From positions 1-13,773 of the forward strand of contig DAOJ01000033.1 in assembly GCA_002502365.1 (NCBI GenBank): a DNA stretch of 13,773 nt, given 5' to 3'. Below, piece by piece: positions 1 to 7,033 of this stretch. Position numbers and translations under genes: made by a program. The notes below the pieces were generated by a model, which was given only the letters and a program-made list of their open reading frames with translations, had not been told where the DNA came from and did not search any database. Numbering within the stretch: position 1 is the first letter of the stretch; every line of letters begins with the position of its first letter. The stretch comes from Euryarchaeota archaeon UBA106 (lineage in GTDB: Archaea > Thermoplasmatota > Poseidoniia > Poseidoniales > Thalassarchaeaceae).

Positions 1-93
1 CCGGAATGCTGGCATCTCAATACTCTTACCATTGTGCAATTGGAATTCTGCCCTCCCGCTCGCTTCAAATAACTAAGGCATCAGCGATGGGGT

Positions 94-171
94 AGCGAGT
101 TGGAGTAGCCAGGTTATCTCGTCGGGCTCATAACCCGGAGACCGGTGGTTCAAATCCACCACTCGCTACCA
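94..171 (+). tRNA. Initiator tRNA-Met (CAT), CCA encoded
   Basis: The cloverleaf folds by eye. The acceptor stem 94-100 pairs with 161-167 over 7 bp, the discriminator is A168, and CCA is encoded at 169-171. The D stem 103-105 pairs with 118-120. The anticodon stem 122-126 pairs with 134-138 and the loop 127-133 carries anticodon CAT at 129-131. The T stem 144-148 pairs with 156-160 around loop TTCAAAT. Two features mark it as the initiator rather than elongator Met tRNA: the first pair is A:T (A1:U72), and three consecutive G:C pairs (124-126 with 134-136) close the anticodon loop. No intron is present. An A-rich stretch, AAATAA at 67-72, lies about 22-27 bases upstream and may be its TATA box. 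It stands alone, since radA downstream has its own promoter-like sequence. Confidence 0.95.
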
Positions 172-300
172 AATATTATTGAAGAATAAAGCGTACTATT
201 CGCGTAACTAAATGAAAACTGAAAGTGAAAAATAAGGACACTGCGGACTCATTCTGTTTGTATTACACTTTCAATTATGCAAAAGGGGTCCTTCTGTTGT

Positions 301-342
301 TCATATACCGTATAGCATTGAGGGATATTGAACGAAAGGTGA
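301..342 (+). promoter_or_regulatory. radA TATA-like box and Shine-Dalgarno
   Basis: TCATATAC at 301-308 resembles an archaeal TATA box and would place transcription start near 331. AAAGGTGA at 335-342 ends 5 bases before the ATG at 348 and matches the archaeal anti-Shine-Dalgarno. Together they give a leader of about 17 bases and support the ATG at 348 over the upstream in-frame ATG at 225. Inference from pattern only. Confidence 0.5.
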
Positions 343-347
343 GAGAG

Positions 348-1355
348 ATGGCTAAGAAGATCGCAAGTGAAAAGTTAGACGAAGAAGATGGCTCAATAGT
401 GATAGACGCAGATGAAGAGCAGGCAACTATAGATGATTTGCCTGGTGTAGGACCAGCTACCGCGGAAAAATTACGCGAGGCAGGTTTTGAAGAATTGCTG
501 GCTATCGCAGTAATGAGTCCGAATGAATTAGCCGAGCAAGCCGAATTGGGTGAAGCGGTATCTTCCAAGATTATTCAAGGTGCCAAGAAAATGGCAAACA
601 TTGGAGGATTCGTATCAGGTAATAAATTACTAGAACGCCGTAAAGAAGTTCAGAAATTAACGTCGGGTTCAGCAGCTCTTGACGAATTGCTAGGAGGAGG
701 ATTTGAAACCCAAGCAATAGTTGAGGTATATGGTGAATTCGGAAGTGGAAAGACACAGATAGGTCATCAATTAGCCGTTAACACAATACTGCCTAGCGAA
801 CAAGGAGGGTTTGATGGGGAGATTTTCTACATAGATACAGAAGATACATTCAGGCCCGAAAGAATAGCACAAATGGCAGAAGCTGTAGGTTTAGATCCTA
901 GCGTGGTTCTAGATAGAATACACGTCGCTCGTGCCTACAATTCAGCACATCAGATGTTGTTAGTAGATGAGATCAAAAAGCTATCCAAAAATATTGATGT
1001 AAAATTAATCATTGTTGACTCACTAACCAGTCACTTCCGCGCAGAATATGTTGGCCGTGGAATGCTAGCTACAAGACAGCAAAAACTCAACAGACATCTG
1101 AAAGAACTCAAGCAGTTATCAGATGTTCACAATGCTCTGGTTTTGGTAACTAACCAGGTTATGTCCAAACCAGACGCAATGTGGGGCGATCCAACAAAGG
1201 CCATTGGAGGTCACATTGTTGGACACGCCAGTACATTCCGGCTCTACCTCAGGAAGTCGAAGGGCGGCCGTAGAATCGCCCGTCTAGTCGACAGCCCCAA
1301 CCTACCTGAGGGAGAGGCTGTGTTCACCGTGACTGCCGAGGGTCTCAGGGATTGA
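348..1355 (+). CDS. radA: DNA repair and recombination protein RadA
   Basis: Archaeal RecA/Rad51 recombinase, which polymerises on single-stranded DNA and catalyses homologous strand exchange with ATP. The 335-residue product is normal for the family. It has an N-terminal helix-hairpin-helix (about residues 29-50, with LPGVGPATAEKL), a linker, then the RecA core: Walker A GEFGSGKT at 129-136, Walker B LIIVDS at 220-225, the L1 region after RAEYVGRG, and L2 with NQVMSKPDAMWGDPT around 269-283. The reading frame is open back to an ATG at 225, but those extra 41 codons are not RadA-like and contain a hydrophobic stretch. The ATG at 348 has a good AAAGGTGA ribosome binding site, so it was chosen. 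In the linker the polymerisation motif reads F88-V-S-G91 rather than the usual FxxA. The gene converges with the M3 peptidase, with only 33 bases between stops. Confidence 0.95.
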   Translation: MAKKIASEKLDEEDGSIVIDADEEQATIDDLPGVGPATAEKLREAGFEELLAIAVMSPNELAEQAELGEAVSSKIIQGAKKMANIGGFVSGNKLLERRKEVQKLTSGSAALDELLGGGFETQAIVEVYGEFGSGKTQIGHQLAVNTILPSEQGGFDGEIFYIDTEDTFRPERIAQMAEAVGLDPSVVLDRIHVARAYNSAHQMLLVDEIKKLSKNIDVKLIIVDSLTSHFRAEYVGRGMLATRQQKLNRHLKELKQLSDVHNALVLVTNQVMSKPDAMWGDPTKAIGGHIVGHASTFRLYLRKSKGGRRIARLVDSPNLPEGEAVFTVTAEGLRD

Positions 1356-1381
1356 TTCTTGAGAGGCCCTCGGGGTCCGAG
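1336..1381. terminator. Overlapping hairpins between convergent radA and pepF
   Basis: CCGAGGGTCTC (1336-1346) can pair with GAGAGGCCCTCGG-side bases 1363-1373 over 11 positions, one of them G:T, with a 16-base loop that contains the radA stop codon. A second, perfect 5 bp hairpin, CTCGG (1369-1373) with CCGAG (1377-1381), uses the same right arm, so the two exclude each other. The second lies 7 bases past the pepF stop. No T run follows on either strand, so this is not a textbook archaeal T-rich terminator. A two-way 3'-end or RNA-stability element is inferred. Confidence 0.55.
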
Positions 1382-1388
1382 TGTGAAA

Positions 1389-3071
1389 TCATGCAGGTAA
1401 TTCTGCCAATGCTTCATCGATTTCTCCAATGAGTCCTCTAACATATGATTGGGAGAAAGATAGTTCTAATCCACTCGCTTCAAACAATTCTGTTAGGCCT
1501 CGTGTGTAACCTAAAGAAAGGCCGGCTTTGTATCTTGCAAGAGCGTCTTGAGTATCTTCTCGATGATACTTCCACAACTGTAGGGCGCCAAGTTGAGCAA
1601 TCCCGTATTCAACATAGTAGAATGGTACGCCAAATAAATGCCCTTGGCGTTGCCAAGACACTTTTTGAATCTCCTCAAATCCATTCATGTCTACCTTAGG
1701 TCCAAAACGCTCTCCTAGTTCTAGCCACTTCTCAGCACGCTCTTCCCGTGAATGATTTGGATTAGCATAAACCCAATGTTGGAACGCGTCTATTGTAGCC
1801 ATCCATGGCATAAATGAAATGATATCTTCAAGGTGTTTTCGCCTTGCTCTATCTGCATCTTTGCTATCATAGAATTCTTCCCAATGAGGGTGGGTTAGAA
1901 GTTCCATAGACATACTAGCCACCTCGGCAAATTCAATCGGAGAATCCCTCTCATGAATCAGATCTAGGTGGCCCGAATAGAATGAATGGAAGGCATGTCC
2001 AGCTTCGTGAATCATAGTCTCGATATTCCTTTGTGTCCCAGCAGCATTCATGAAAATGAATGGCAACCTACTCTTTTGCAGATAATACTGATATCCACCA
2101 GGAGCTTTTCCCTTTCGACTATCTAAATCCAGGCAATCATTAGCATCAAGTAAATCGAAGTAATTGCCTAATTCATCAGACATCTTGTGGAAGATACGAG
2201 AGCAACCATCTACCATTTCTTGTACATCATTGAATGGTTGAAGTGGAGCGCGACCTTTGACATCAACTCCCATATCCCATGGTCTTAACGAGTCTAGCCC
2301 TAATTCTTCCATCCTTTCCAAGTCAGTTCGGTGTCTCAGTGGTTGGCATACAGTTTCTATTGAATCATGAAATTCCAAACAATCTGCGATACTGTAATCA
2401 AACCTATGCATTGAGGCGAACATATACTGTTGATAACCCTCAAAACCAGCATTTGTAGCTATTTTATGACGTAATTGAATTAGTTCGTCGTAAATTTCTG
2501 ATACCCTTTCATTATCCTCAAATCGTCTCTCAGAGACTGCTTTCCAAGCAGCCTGCCGAATTGATCTATCAGTATTCTCAAAGTAAATCGCCATCTGAGC
2601 GAAGGTTTTCTGTTCTCCATCAAACTCTACCATTTGTGCACCACAAATTTCGTTATATTCTGTAACGAGTTTTGTTACCTGGGTGCTTAATGGTATATTC
2701 TCCTCTCGGAAAATTTCGATATCGGTCTTCAGCCCCTTGACAAATAAATTGAATCTTTCAGGTAAATCACCAACTGCTTTATGTTCCACTAGCCGTCGAT
2801 TAAGAATATCACTATACTCGGATAATTTTGGTTGAACATTTTCCACAAATGCCATCCATGCCTTCTGAATTTCTTCATCATCTGTATGGCATGTCATATC
2901 GATGTATAGTCTCGCTCTAGCTTCGGAAATAATTTCAGATAGGCTAGATCTATCTGCGATGAAGGTTTCTAAACAACCTGAGCAACTTATTTTTCGGTCT
3001 CTTAGGTCGTTCATGTATGGTTCTATGGATTGCCAAGATGAACCATCGAGGTCGTCTGGAACAAAGCCCAT
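1389..3071 (-). CDS. pepF: M3 family oligoendopeptidase F-like zinc metallopeptidase
   Basis: Cytosolic zinc metallopeptidase expected to cut short to medium peptides, for example those taken up from outside or left by larger proteases. The 560-residue product has the M3 active site HEAGH at 355-359: H355 and H359 bind zinc and E356 is catalytic. The third ligand is probably E383 in FAEVAS, 28 residues after the first His, as in PepF. Upstream, GKAPGGYQYY (321-330) is a PepF-type segment. No signal peptide or membrane segment is visible. The ATG at 3069-3071 is preceded by TGAGGG, 6 bases away, and this site includes the stop codon of the small zinc-finger gene upstream, which suggests translational coupling. 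Length is slightly short of the usual ~600 residues but the domain looks complete. Family is secure; the exact substrate is unknown. Confidence 0.92.
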   Translation of the reverse strand: MGFVPDDLDGSSWQSIEPYMNDLRDRKISCSGCLETFIADRSSLSEIISEARARLYIDMTCHTDDEEIQKAWMAFVENVQPKLSEYSDILNRRLVEHKAVGDLPERFNLFVKGLKTDIEIFREENIPLSTQVTKLVTEYNEICGAQMVEFDGEQKTFAQMAIYFENTDRSIRQAAWKAVSERRFEDNERVSEIYDELIQLRHKIATNAGFEGYQQYMFASMHRFDYSIADCLEFHDSIETVCQPLRHRTDLERMEELGLDSLRPWDMGVDVKGRAPLQPFNDVQEMVDGCSRIFHKMSDELGNYFDLLDANDCLDLDSRKGKAPGGYQYYLQKSRLPFIFMNAAGTQRNIETMIHEAGHAFHSFYSGHLDLIHERDSPIEFAEVASMSMELLTHPHWEEFYDSKDADRARRKHLEDIISFMPWMATIDAFQHWVYANPNHSREERAEKWLELGERFGPKVDMNGFEEIQKVSWQRQGHLFGVPFYYVEYGIAQLGALQLWKYHREDTQDALARYKAGLSLGYTRGLTELFEASGLELSFSQSYVRGLIGEIDEALAELPA

Positions 3072-3077
3072 TTCAAT

Positions 3078-3083
3078 CCCTCA
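3078..3083 (-). promoter_or_regulatory. pepF ribosome binding site overlapping upstream stop
   Basis: On the minus strand TGAGGG reads as both the TGA stop of the small CxxC protein (3081-3083) and the Shine-Dalgarno of pepF, 6 bases before its ATG. This is direct sequence evidence for a two-gene transcript with probable translational coupling. Confidence 0.65.
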
Positions 3084-3329
3084 ATCTTTCCTCGATGACA
3101 TTGGACCAGTCGGTAATGGACCTTCTGTTCGACTGTATTTTTGTCGCTTCCACTTTGCCGCAGCCTCACGGTTTGCGGCTCTAATTTCTTCAACAGCTTC
3201 ATGCTTGGGGTTTTCTCTTTCAATCCAACAAGCGGTGCAAAATCTCTTTCCTTGATGATCTACAAAATTTCCAGGCGTGCAGCCTTCATCGCAGATATTG
3301 CAGGTTCGGAATCCATGGAATCTCGACAT
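3081..3329 (-). CDS. Small zinc-finger-like protein with two CxxC pairs
   Basis: An 82-residue protein of unknown function. Residues 8-35 hold C10-x2-C13 and C31-x2-C34, 17 residues apart, a spacing typical of a treble-clef or LIM-like zinc site, plus an extra C17 and a tryptophan after the last Cys. The second half (about 38-82) is charged, probably helical at first (KHEAVEEIRAANREAAAKWK), then basic and disordered. No signal peptide or membrane helix. It precedes pepF by 9 bases with its stop inside the pepF ribosome binding site, so the two are likely co-transcribed. Its own start has no clear Shine-Dalgarno, so a leaderless or very short leader is possible. The Cys pairs, the tight coupling and the absence of a competing gene support it as real. 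A role as a nucleic-acid or protein-binding accessory is only a guess. Confidence 0.75.
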   Translation of the reverse strand: MSRFHGFRTCNICDEGCTPGNFVDHQGKRFCTACWIERENPKHEAVEEIRAANREAAAKWKRQKYSRTEGPLPTGPMSSRKD

Positions 3330-3366
3330 AATCTCGGTTAAACCCTAGAGGCATCCGTCTATCAGT

Positions 3367-3385
3367 TTGACCCCAAAGGGGTCAA
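3367..3385. terminator. Perfect hairpin over the cgi121 stop codon
   Basis: TTGACCCC (3367-3374), loop AAA (3375-3377), GGGGTCAA (3378-3385): an 8 bp perfect stem with a 3-base loop. The stop codon of the cgi121 gene (3382-3384 on this strand) lies inside one arm. It is the only marked structure in the 52-base gap (3330-3381) before the small zinc-finger gene. It probably acts as a terminator or a 3'-end processing or stability signal; no long T run follows. Confidence 0.6.
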
Positions 3386-3972
3386 GTATTCAAATCAGAC
3401 ATAGCAGCATGAAGGAGAAATGCAGATTCAAGATCTTTAGGTGTGGAATTTGCTATTTCTGATTCGAACCCCAATCTCTCAAGTCCCTCCATAGTTGGGA
3501 TTGGTCTTTGTGTGATAAGTTCAGCATTCAGGTGTAATTTCAATCGATTTGCTTCGTTTGAGGCACTATTGTATGTGTCTCTAGGAATTTTAATTCCAGT
3601 TTGTTCTTCACTTCCAAAAGGGTCATCTGAACCGAATTCGGGAAGATATACTATCCATGCGGCTTCATCATTTTGCTGTAAGCCAGCACGTTCAAATGCG
3701 GTTCTGATTTGATGAGTCCCTGAAATTAATCTTAGGAATTCTGTGTCTACTGAATTTCCAACCATCAAATTTTGTAATTCACGTCTTCTGAGAGCGTGCC
3801 AAACAGTCCATAGGTGAATCTCACTTGCTGCTGCTGAAAAAGAAACTAGAACCCATCTGTTGTCTGGTCTCCACTCATTGAAAATTGAGACTACATCTTG
3901 TGGATTATCAAGTGGCTGAGGGAAACGTACCCCCCATGCAGGGAACCAAGGCACTCTATGGTTCTCAGCCAT
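3382..3972 (-). CDS. cgi121: KEOPS complex subunit Cgi121-like
   Basis: Probable Cgi121, the KEOPS subunit that binds Bud32 and the tRNA acceptor end during N6-threonylcarbamoyladenosine (t6A) formation at tRNA position 37. The 196-residue product carries the family's central segment, EFLRLISGTHQIRTAFERAG (78-97), matching the E-hLRhLSGTxQIxxAhxxxG pattern, and ends with a helix DLESAFLLHAAMSDL (180-194) of the kind that contacts Bud32. HALRR at 59-63 fits the preceding family helix. The middle (115-140) is a polar stretch that looks like a loop insertion. No signal or membrane segment. It sits 36 bases after hel308 in the same direction with no clear promoter or Shine-Dalgarno of its own, so it is probably on the hel308 transcript. 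Kae1, Bud32 and Pcc1 are not in the window. The assignment is by motif memory. Confidence 0.8.
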   Translation of the reverse strand: MAENHRVPWFPAWGVRFPQPLDNPQDVVSIFNEWRPDNRWVLVSFSAAASEIHLWTVWHALRRRELQNLMVGNSVDTEFLRLISGTHQIRTAFERAGLQQNDEAAWIVYLPEFGSDDPFGSEEQTGIKIPRDTYNSASNEANRLKLHLNAELITQRPIPTMEGLERLGFESEIANSTPKDLESAFLLHAAMSDLNT

Positions 3973-4008
3973 GCTTTGCGATAAGGTCTGATAGATGAAA
4001 TGTGCAGT

Positions 4009-6561
4009 TCAACGTTGTCTTCTTCTTACACTTGCGGCAGCCTCAACTAAATTATCCACCAAGCGCATACTCCATCCTCTCAGATTAGCAAGTTTTACCC
4101 TGTCATTTTCCGTTAACGATGCAACATCTTTGGCATTCTCTACTCCAAGTAAATCTGTCATTTCCCTAGCACGGGTTCGCCCGATTCCTCTTATCGTAAC
4201 CAAACCAATCAGATCAGCTTTACACCCATGTCTAACTCTGCGATGTAACTCTCCTACAAATTCAACCAATAGTTTGTGTTGTGAAGGGTCTAACCTTTTC
4301 AATTCTTCATCATCGTTAAGAATTTCTTTCATTGAGAAAAGTAACCATTCAGCTAAGTCAACACGACTTCTAACATCTCCGGGTTGAACATTCCAATTTT
4401 TTTCAAGATCTTCCATTTTTGCTTCGTTGATCCAATCTTCAAGTACCAATACTCCTTTCATTCTTCTTTCAATGTCTGAATCTGCGGCTTCAGTAAGGAA
4501 TTCTCTTTGATGGGAATGTATTGCAGCGTGAATTCTTTCCGTTTCATCTTTTCTTGGCCATAGAGCTAAGAAATCAGGAGTACAGGATAATAGGTGGAGC
4601 AAACTCATGGGAGAAAGTTGCATTACATCATCTGCTCCAGTCATAATTCTCATCGCTTTTTGCATGCCATCGTGAATCATTTTTCCAGAGATTGGATTGA
4701 GATACAATTTTGCAACTCTATTTCCAAGAGGAGTTGGGTTGTAAGTCATTGAGGCAGGATCAGGCAGTCTTGGTTGACTGGTGATTCTCTGGCTAGCTTT
4801 TGAAAATCCGAAAATAGCCGGGCCTTTCCTAGGTGAAAGAGAAGTTGCAGAAGTTTTCTGTGACTTAGAAATCTCTAATCCTGGTACATTTTGTCCAGTT
4901 TTGGCCCATTCAGGCATCTCATCTTGCCAATCTTCATTATCAGATTCAAATTTTTCTCTTTCTTTAATTCTTGAGAGAACTCCGTCAGATTCACCTGCTC
5001 TGATTATCATTCCATTCTCTGTTAGCCACCCTATAACATCGTCAAGCCTTGCTTCCAAACTGTCCTTTTGCAAGTGAGTAGCCAAGAAAGTTTGATTGAA
5101 AAATTGAGATATTGAATCCCTATCTCGAATTCCCCCTGTTGCCATTATCGATAGAAGATGAGTTAGTAGTGCGGGGTCCTCTTCCGCTCTTATTGCTGAA
5201 GGATTAGCTAATTTCGAGGTGACTTCTTCGGGTTCACTAAGCATGTATAATTCAACAATATTTAATTCATCATCTTCATCTTTAGCCAAAATCCATGCAT
5301 CTCCGGAATCATCAAATTTTGGCCTGCCTGCTCGTCCTAGCATTTGCCTAATTTCCATTACCGGCAGGGGCATCGATCCTCCTCCCACTGAACTCCATCT
5401 CCGATGGTCTCTGATGATCACTCTCCTTGCGGGTAAATTTACTCCCTGTGCTAGTGTGGGAGTGGCGACAATAGCTAGCAAAATTCCCTGACGAAACGCC
5501 TCTTCGACAGTCTTTCTTTGGCTGTGTGTCAATCCAGCATGATGGAATGCTATTCCTCCTTTAATTGAGGCTGCCAACGATCTTCCCATCACAGATGTAT
5601 CCTCTCGCTGAGTCATTTTTTCTGCAATAGATTCCCATTGTTCAATTAGTTCGGAATCATAAACTGAGTTATTGTTTGCAATAATTTTGCGGACATGTTT
5701 CGACAACTCCCTAGCCTCCTTTTGTGCCGAAGCCCTGGAGTTGACAAAGACCAGCATTTGTCCATTTTCAGAAACCGAATCGTCCAATACTGATTGCAAC
5801 CTTCTTGTTACCCTACCTTCAATAGTTCTAGGTTCTGGCCATTGAATATTTTCAGGTCCATCAATCCGATGGATTTTGACATTCATTCCAGTCATTGTAC
5901 CGGAATGAAGTTGTATTGGTCTCCAATCTGATTTGACCAATTTTGCATCTAACCAATTTGCCATCTCTTCAGAATTCCCTACTGTAGCGGATAAGGCAAT
6001 AAATTGGGCATCAGGTTGTGAGTGCCTAATTCGAGAAAGCAGAACTTCCAAAGTAGGACCTCGGGAAATATCGTGTAATAAATGAAATTCATCTACGACA
6101 ACGACTCCAATCTTTTCCATTATTCCATCACGAGTACGCAATATAGAATCGAGTTTTTCACTAGTGCAAACAAGAATATCAGAATCATCTATTCCGCTGG
6201 TTTCTCCACTTCTATCACCAATAGCAATACCCACTCTTAGCCCTACTAAACTTGCTAATTCCCTCAACTCCTCAACTTTTTCCGAGGCCAGAGCTTTCAA
6301 CGGAACGATATACAGCCCTCTAGCTCCTTTGAGATCACTAATCAAACGTTGAATCAAAGTTAAGTGAGCAACTAATGACTTACCACTTGCAGTGGGTATT
6401 GTAAGCATCAAATTTTGTCCAGTAAGAGCGTAAGGTAGTGCCTGTTGTTGAGGTGGGAAAAGTTCCTTTACACCCCATTCGGATGTTAAATGTTTGATGA
6501 TTCTACCATCCACAGCCAAGTTTGTGAGTCTCGCCTCTGGGAGGTCTTCGCTCACGGCCAT
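4009..6561 (-). CDS. hel308: Hel308-type ski2-like DNA helicase
   Basis: Superfamily 2 3'-5' DNA helicase related to human HELQ/POLQ, acting on stalled forks and recombination intermediates. In order: Q motif around FPPQQQAL (35-42), motif I TASGKS (57-62), Ia YIVPLKALASEK (84-95), Ib TSEKLDS (133-139), DEFH (157-160), SAT (191-193), motif IV VFVNSR (271-276), V VATPTLAQGVNLP (365-377), VI QMLGRAGRP (406-414). A winged-helix part follows, then the ratchet domain from about 606 (YNPTPLGNRVAKLYLNPISG) and a C-terminal helix-hairpin-helix (783-806, IRGIGRTRARE). At 850 residues it is longer than the usual 700-750. The excess is a polar, probably disordered insert at about 522-605. The start ATG has no good Shine-Dalgarno; a TTTAGAA stretch (6585-6591) about 27 bases upstream suggests a leaderless message. 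It is followed by cgi121. Confidence 0.93.
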   Translation of the reverse strand: MAVSEDLPEARLTNLAVDGRIIKHLTSEWGVKELFPPQQQALPYALTGQNLMLTIPTASGKSLVAHLTLIQRLISDLKGARGLYIVPLKALASEKVEELRELASLVGLRVGIAIGDRSGETSGIDDSDILVCTSEKLDSILRTRDGIMEKIGVVVVDEFHLLHDISRGPTLEVLLSRIRHSQPDAQFIALSATVGNSEEMANWLDAKLVKSDWRPIQLHSGTMTGMNVKIHRIDGPENIQWPEPRTIEGRVTRRLQSVLDDSVSENGQMLVFVNSRASAQKEARELSKHVRKIIANNNSVYDSELIEQWESIAEKMTQREDTSVMGRSLAASIKGGIAFHHAGLTHSQRKTVEEAFRQGILLAIVATPTLAQGVNLPARRVIIRDHRRWSSVGGGSMPLPVMEIRQMLGRAGRPKFDDSGDAWILAKDEDDELNIVELYMLSEPEEVTSKLANPSAIRAEEDPALLTHLLSIMATGGIRDRDSISQFFNQTFLATHLQKDSLEARLDDVIGWLTENGMIIRAGESDGVLSRIKEREKFESDNEDWQDEMPEWAKTGQNVPGLEISKSQKTSATSLSPRKGPAIFGFSKASQRITSQPRLPDPASMTYNPTPLGNRVAKLYLNPISGKMIHDGMQKAMRIMTGADDVMQLSPMSLLHLLSCTPDFLALWPRKDETERIHAAIHSHQREFLTEAADSDIERRMKGVLVLEDWINEAKMEDLEKNWNVQPGDVRSRVDLAEWLLFSMKEILNDDEELKRLDPSQHKLLVEFVGELHRRVRHGCKADLIGLVTIRGIGRTRAREMTDLLGVENAKDVASLTENDRVKLANLRGWSMRLVDNLVEAAASVRRRQR

Positions 6562-6584
6562 GGTTTCACTTAGAATCCACCGTT

Positions 6585-6591
6585 CTAAAGG
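6585..6591 (-). promoter_or_regulatory. Possible TATA box for hel308
   Basis: TTTAGAA on the minus strand, 24-30 bases before the hel308 ATG, in the 47-base gap after the DoxX-like gene. No Shine-Dalgarno is apparent, which fits leaderless initiation. Weak match. Confidence 0.3.
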
Positions 6592-6608
6592 ATACCGAAT
6601 CTAATTAC

Positions 6609-6980
6609 TTAACCTAGATAAAATACAACAACACACATGACTAACATTAGAGATGCAGGGGTTGCACGGCTTAGGGGGTCGCCTCTTGTCTTCAAGTGAC
6701 AAGTCACGGCTCCCGCCATTAACAAACCCATTCCTAATGCCGCAAATTGTACTAAAGAAGAATACCAAATACCCACAATCAGTAGACCCGCAAGAGTCAG
6801 CTTAGAGACTCCAATAACGTATACCGACCACTTTGGTAATCCATATACTGCAAATTCTTCAACTATATTCTTTGCATTTCCTGCTCGGAAGCTGGTTTCT
6901 AATCTAGGTCTGAAAATCCAAACTGCAATTATCACGACTGCAATGGTGATTTGGAGAACGGTCACAAGTTCGTCAATCAT
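6609..6980 (-). CDS. DoxX-like four-helix membrane protein
   Basis: A 123-residue integral membrane protein. Four hydrophobic segments lie at about 7-23, 51-73, 75-94 and 106-122, the DoxX/DoxX_2 topology. Between helices 1 and 2 the segment KNIVEEFAVYGLPKWSVY (37-54) matches the DoxX_2 pattern in which a short amphipathic stretch with G-L-P leads into helix 2. The tight turn after helix 3 contains CHLKTRGDP. Members are small quinone- or redox-linked membrane proteins of mostly unknown function, and no catalytic residue can be pointed to here. A TATA box sits about 26 bases before the ATG, so it probably has its own leaderless promoter although it lies 53 bases after the thioesterase gene. 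No functional tie to the helicase downstream is evident. Confidence 0.75.
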   Translation of the reverse strand: MIDELVTVLQITIAVVIIAVWIFRPRLETSFRAGNAKNIVEEFAVYGLPKWSVYVIGVSKLTLAGLLIVGIWYSSLVQFAALGMGLLMAGAVTCHLKTRGDPLSRATPASLMLVMCVVVFYLG

Positions 6981-7002
6981 AAGTTTGGATTAATCACCTG
7001 AT

Positions 7003-7010
7003 GTATATAC
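7003..7010 (-). promoter_or_regulatory. TATA box of the DoxX-like gene
   Basis: GTATATAC, centred about 26 bases before the ATG at 6980, the spacing expected for an archaeal leaderless transcript. An AGGTGA at 6994-6999 is 13 bases from the ATG, rather far for a working Shine-Dalgarno. It is the best TATA match in the window. Confidence 0.55.
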
Positions 7011-7033
7011 TCTTGTTCAGAGAGCATTGTTGG

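Noticed and set aside
1..93. Possible gene tail on the plus strand, or divergent gene start (minus-strand ATG at 30-32)
   Set aside because: Several frames are open over this short span and none shows a recognisable motif; nothing can be supported before the tRNA.
225..347. 41-codon upstream extension of radA from the ATG at 225
   Set aside because: The segment is not RadA-like, would bring the length to 376, and the ATG at 348 has a well-spaced AAAGGTGA.
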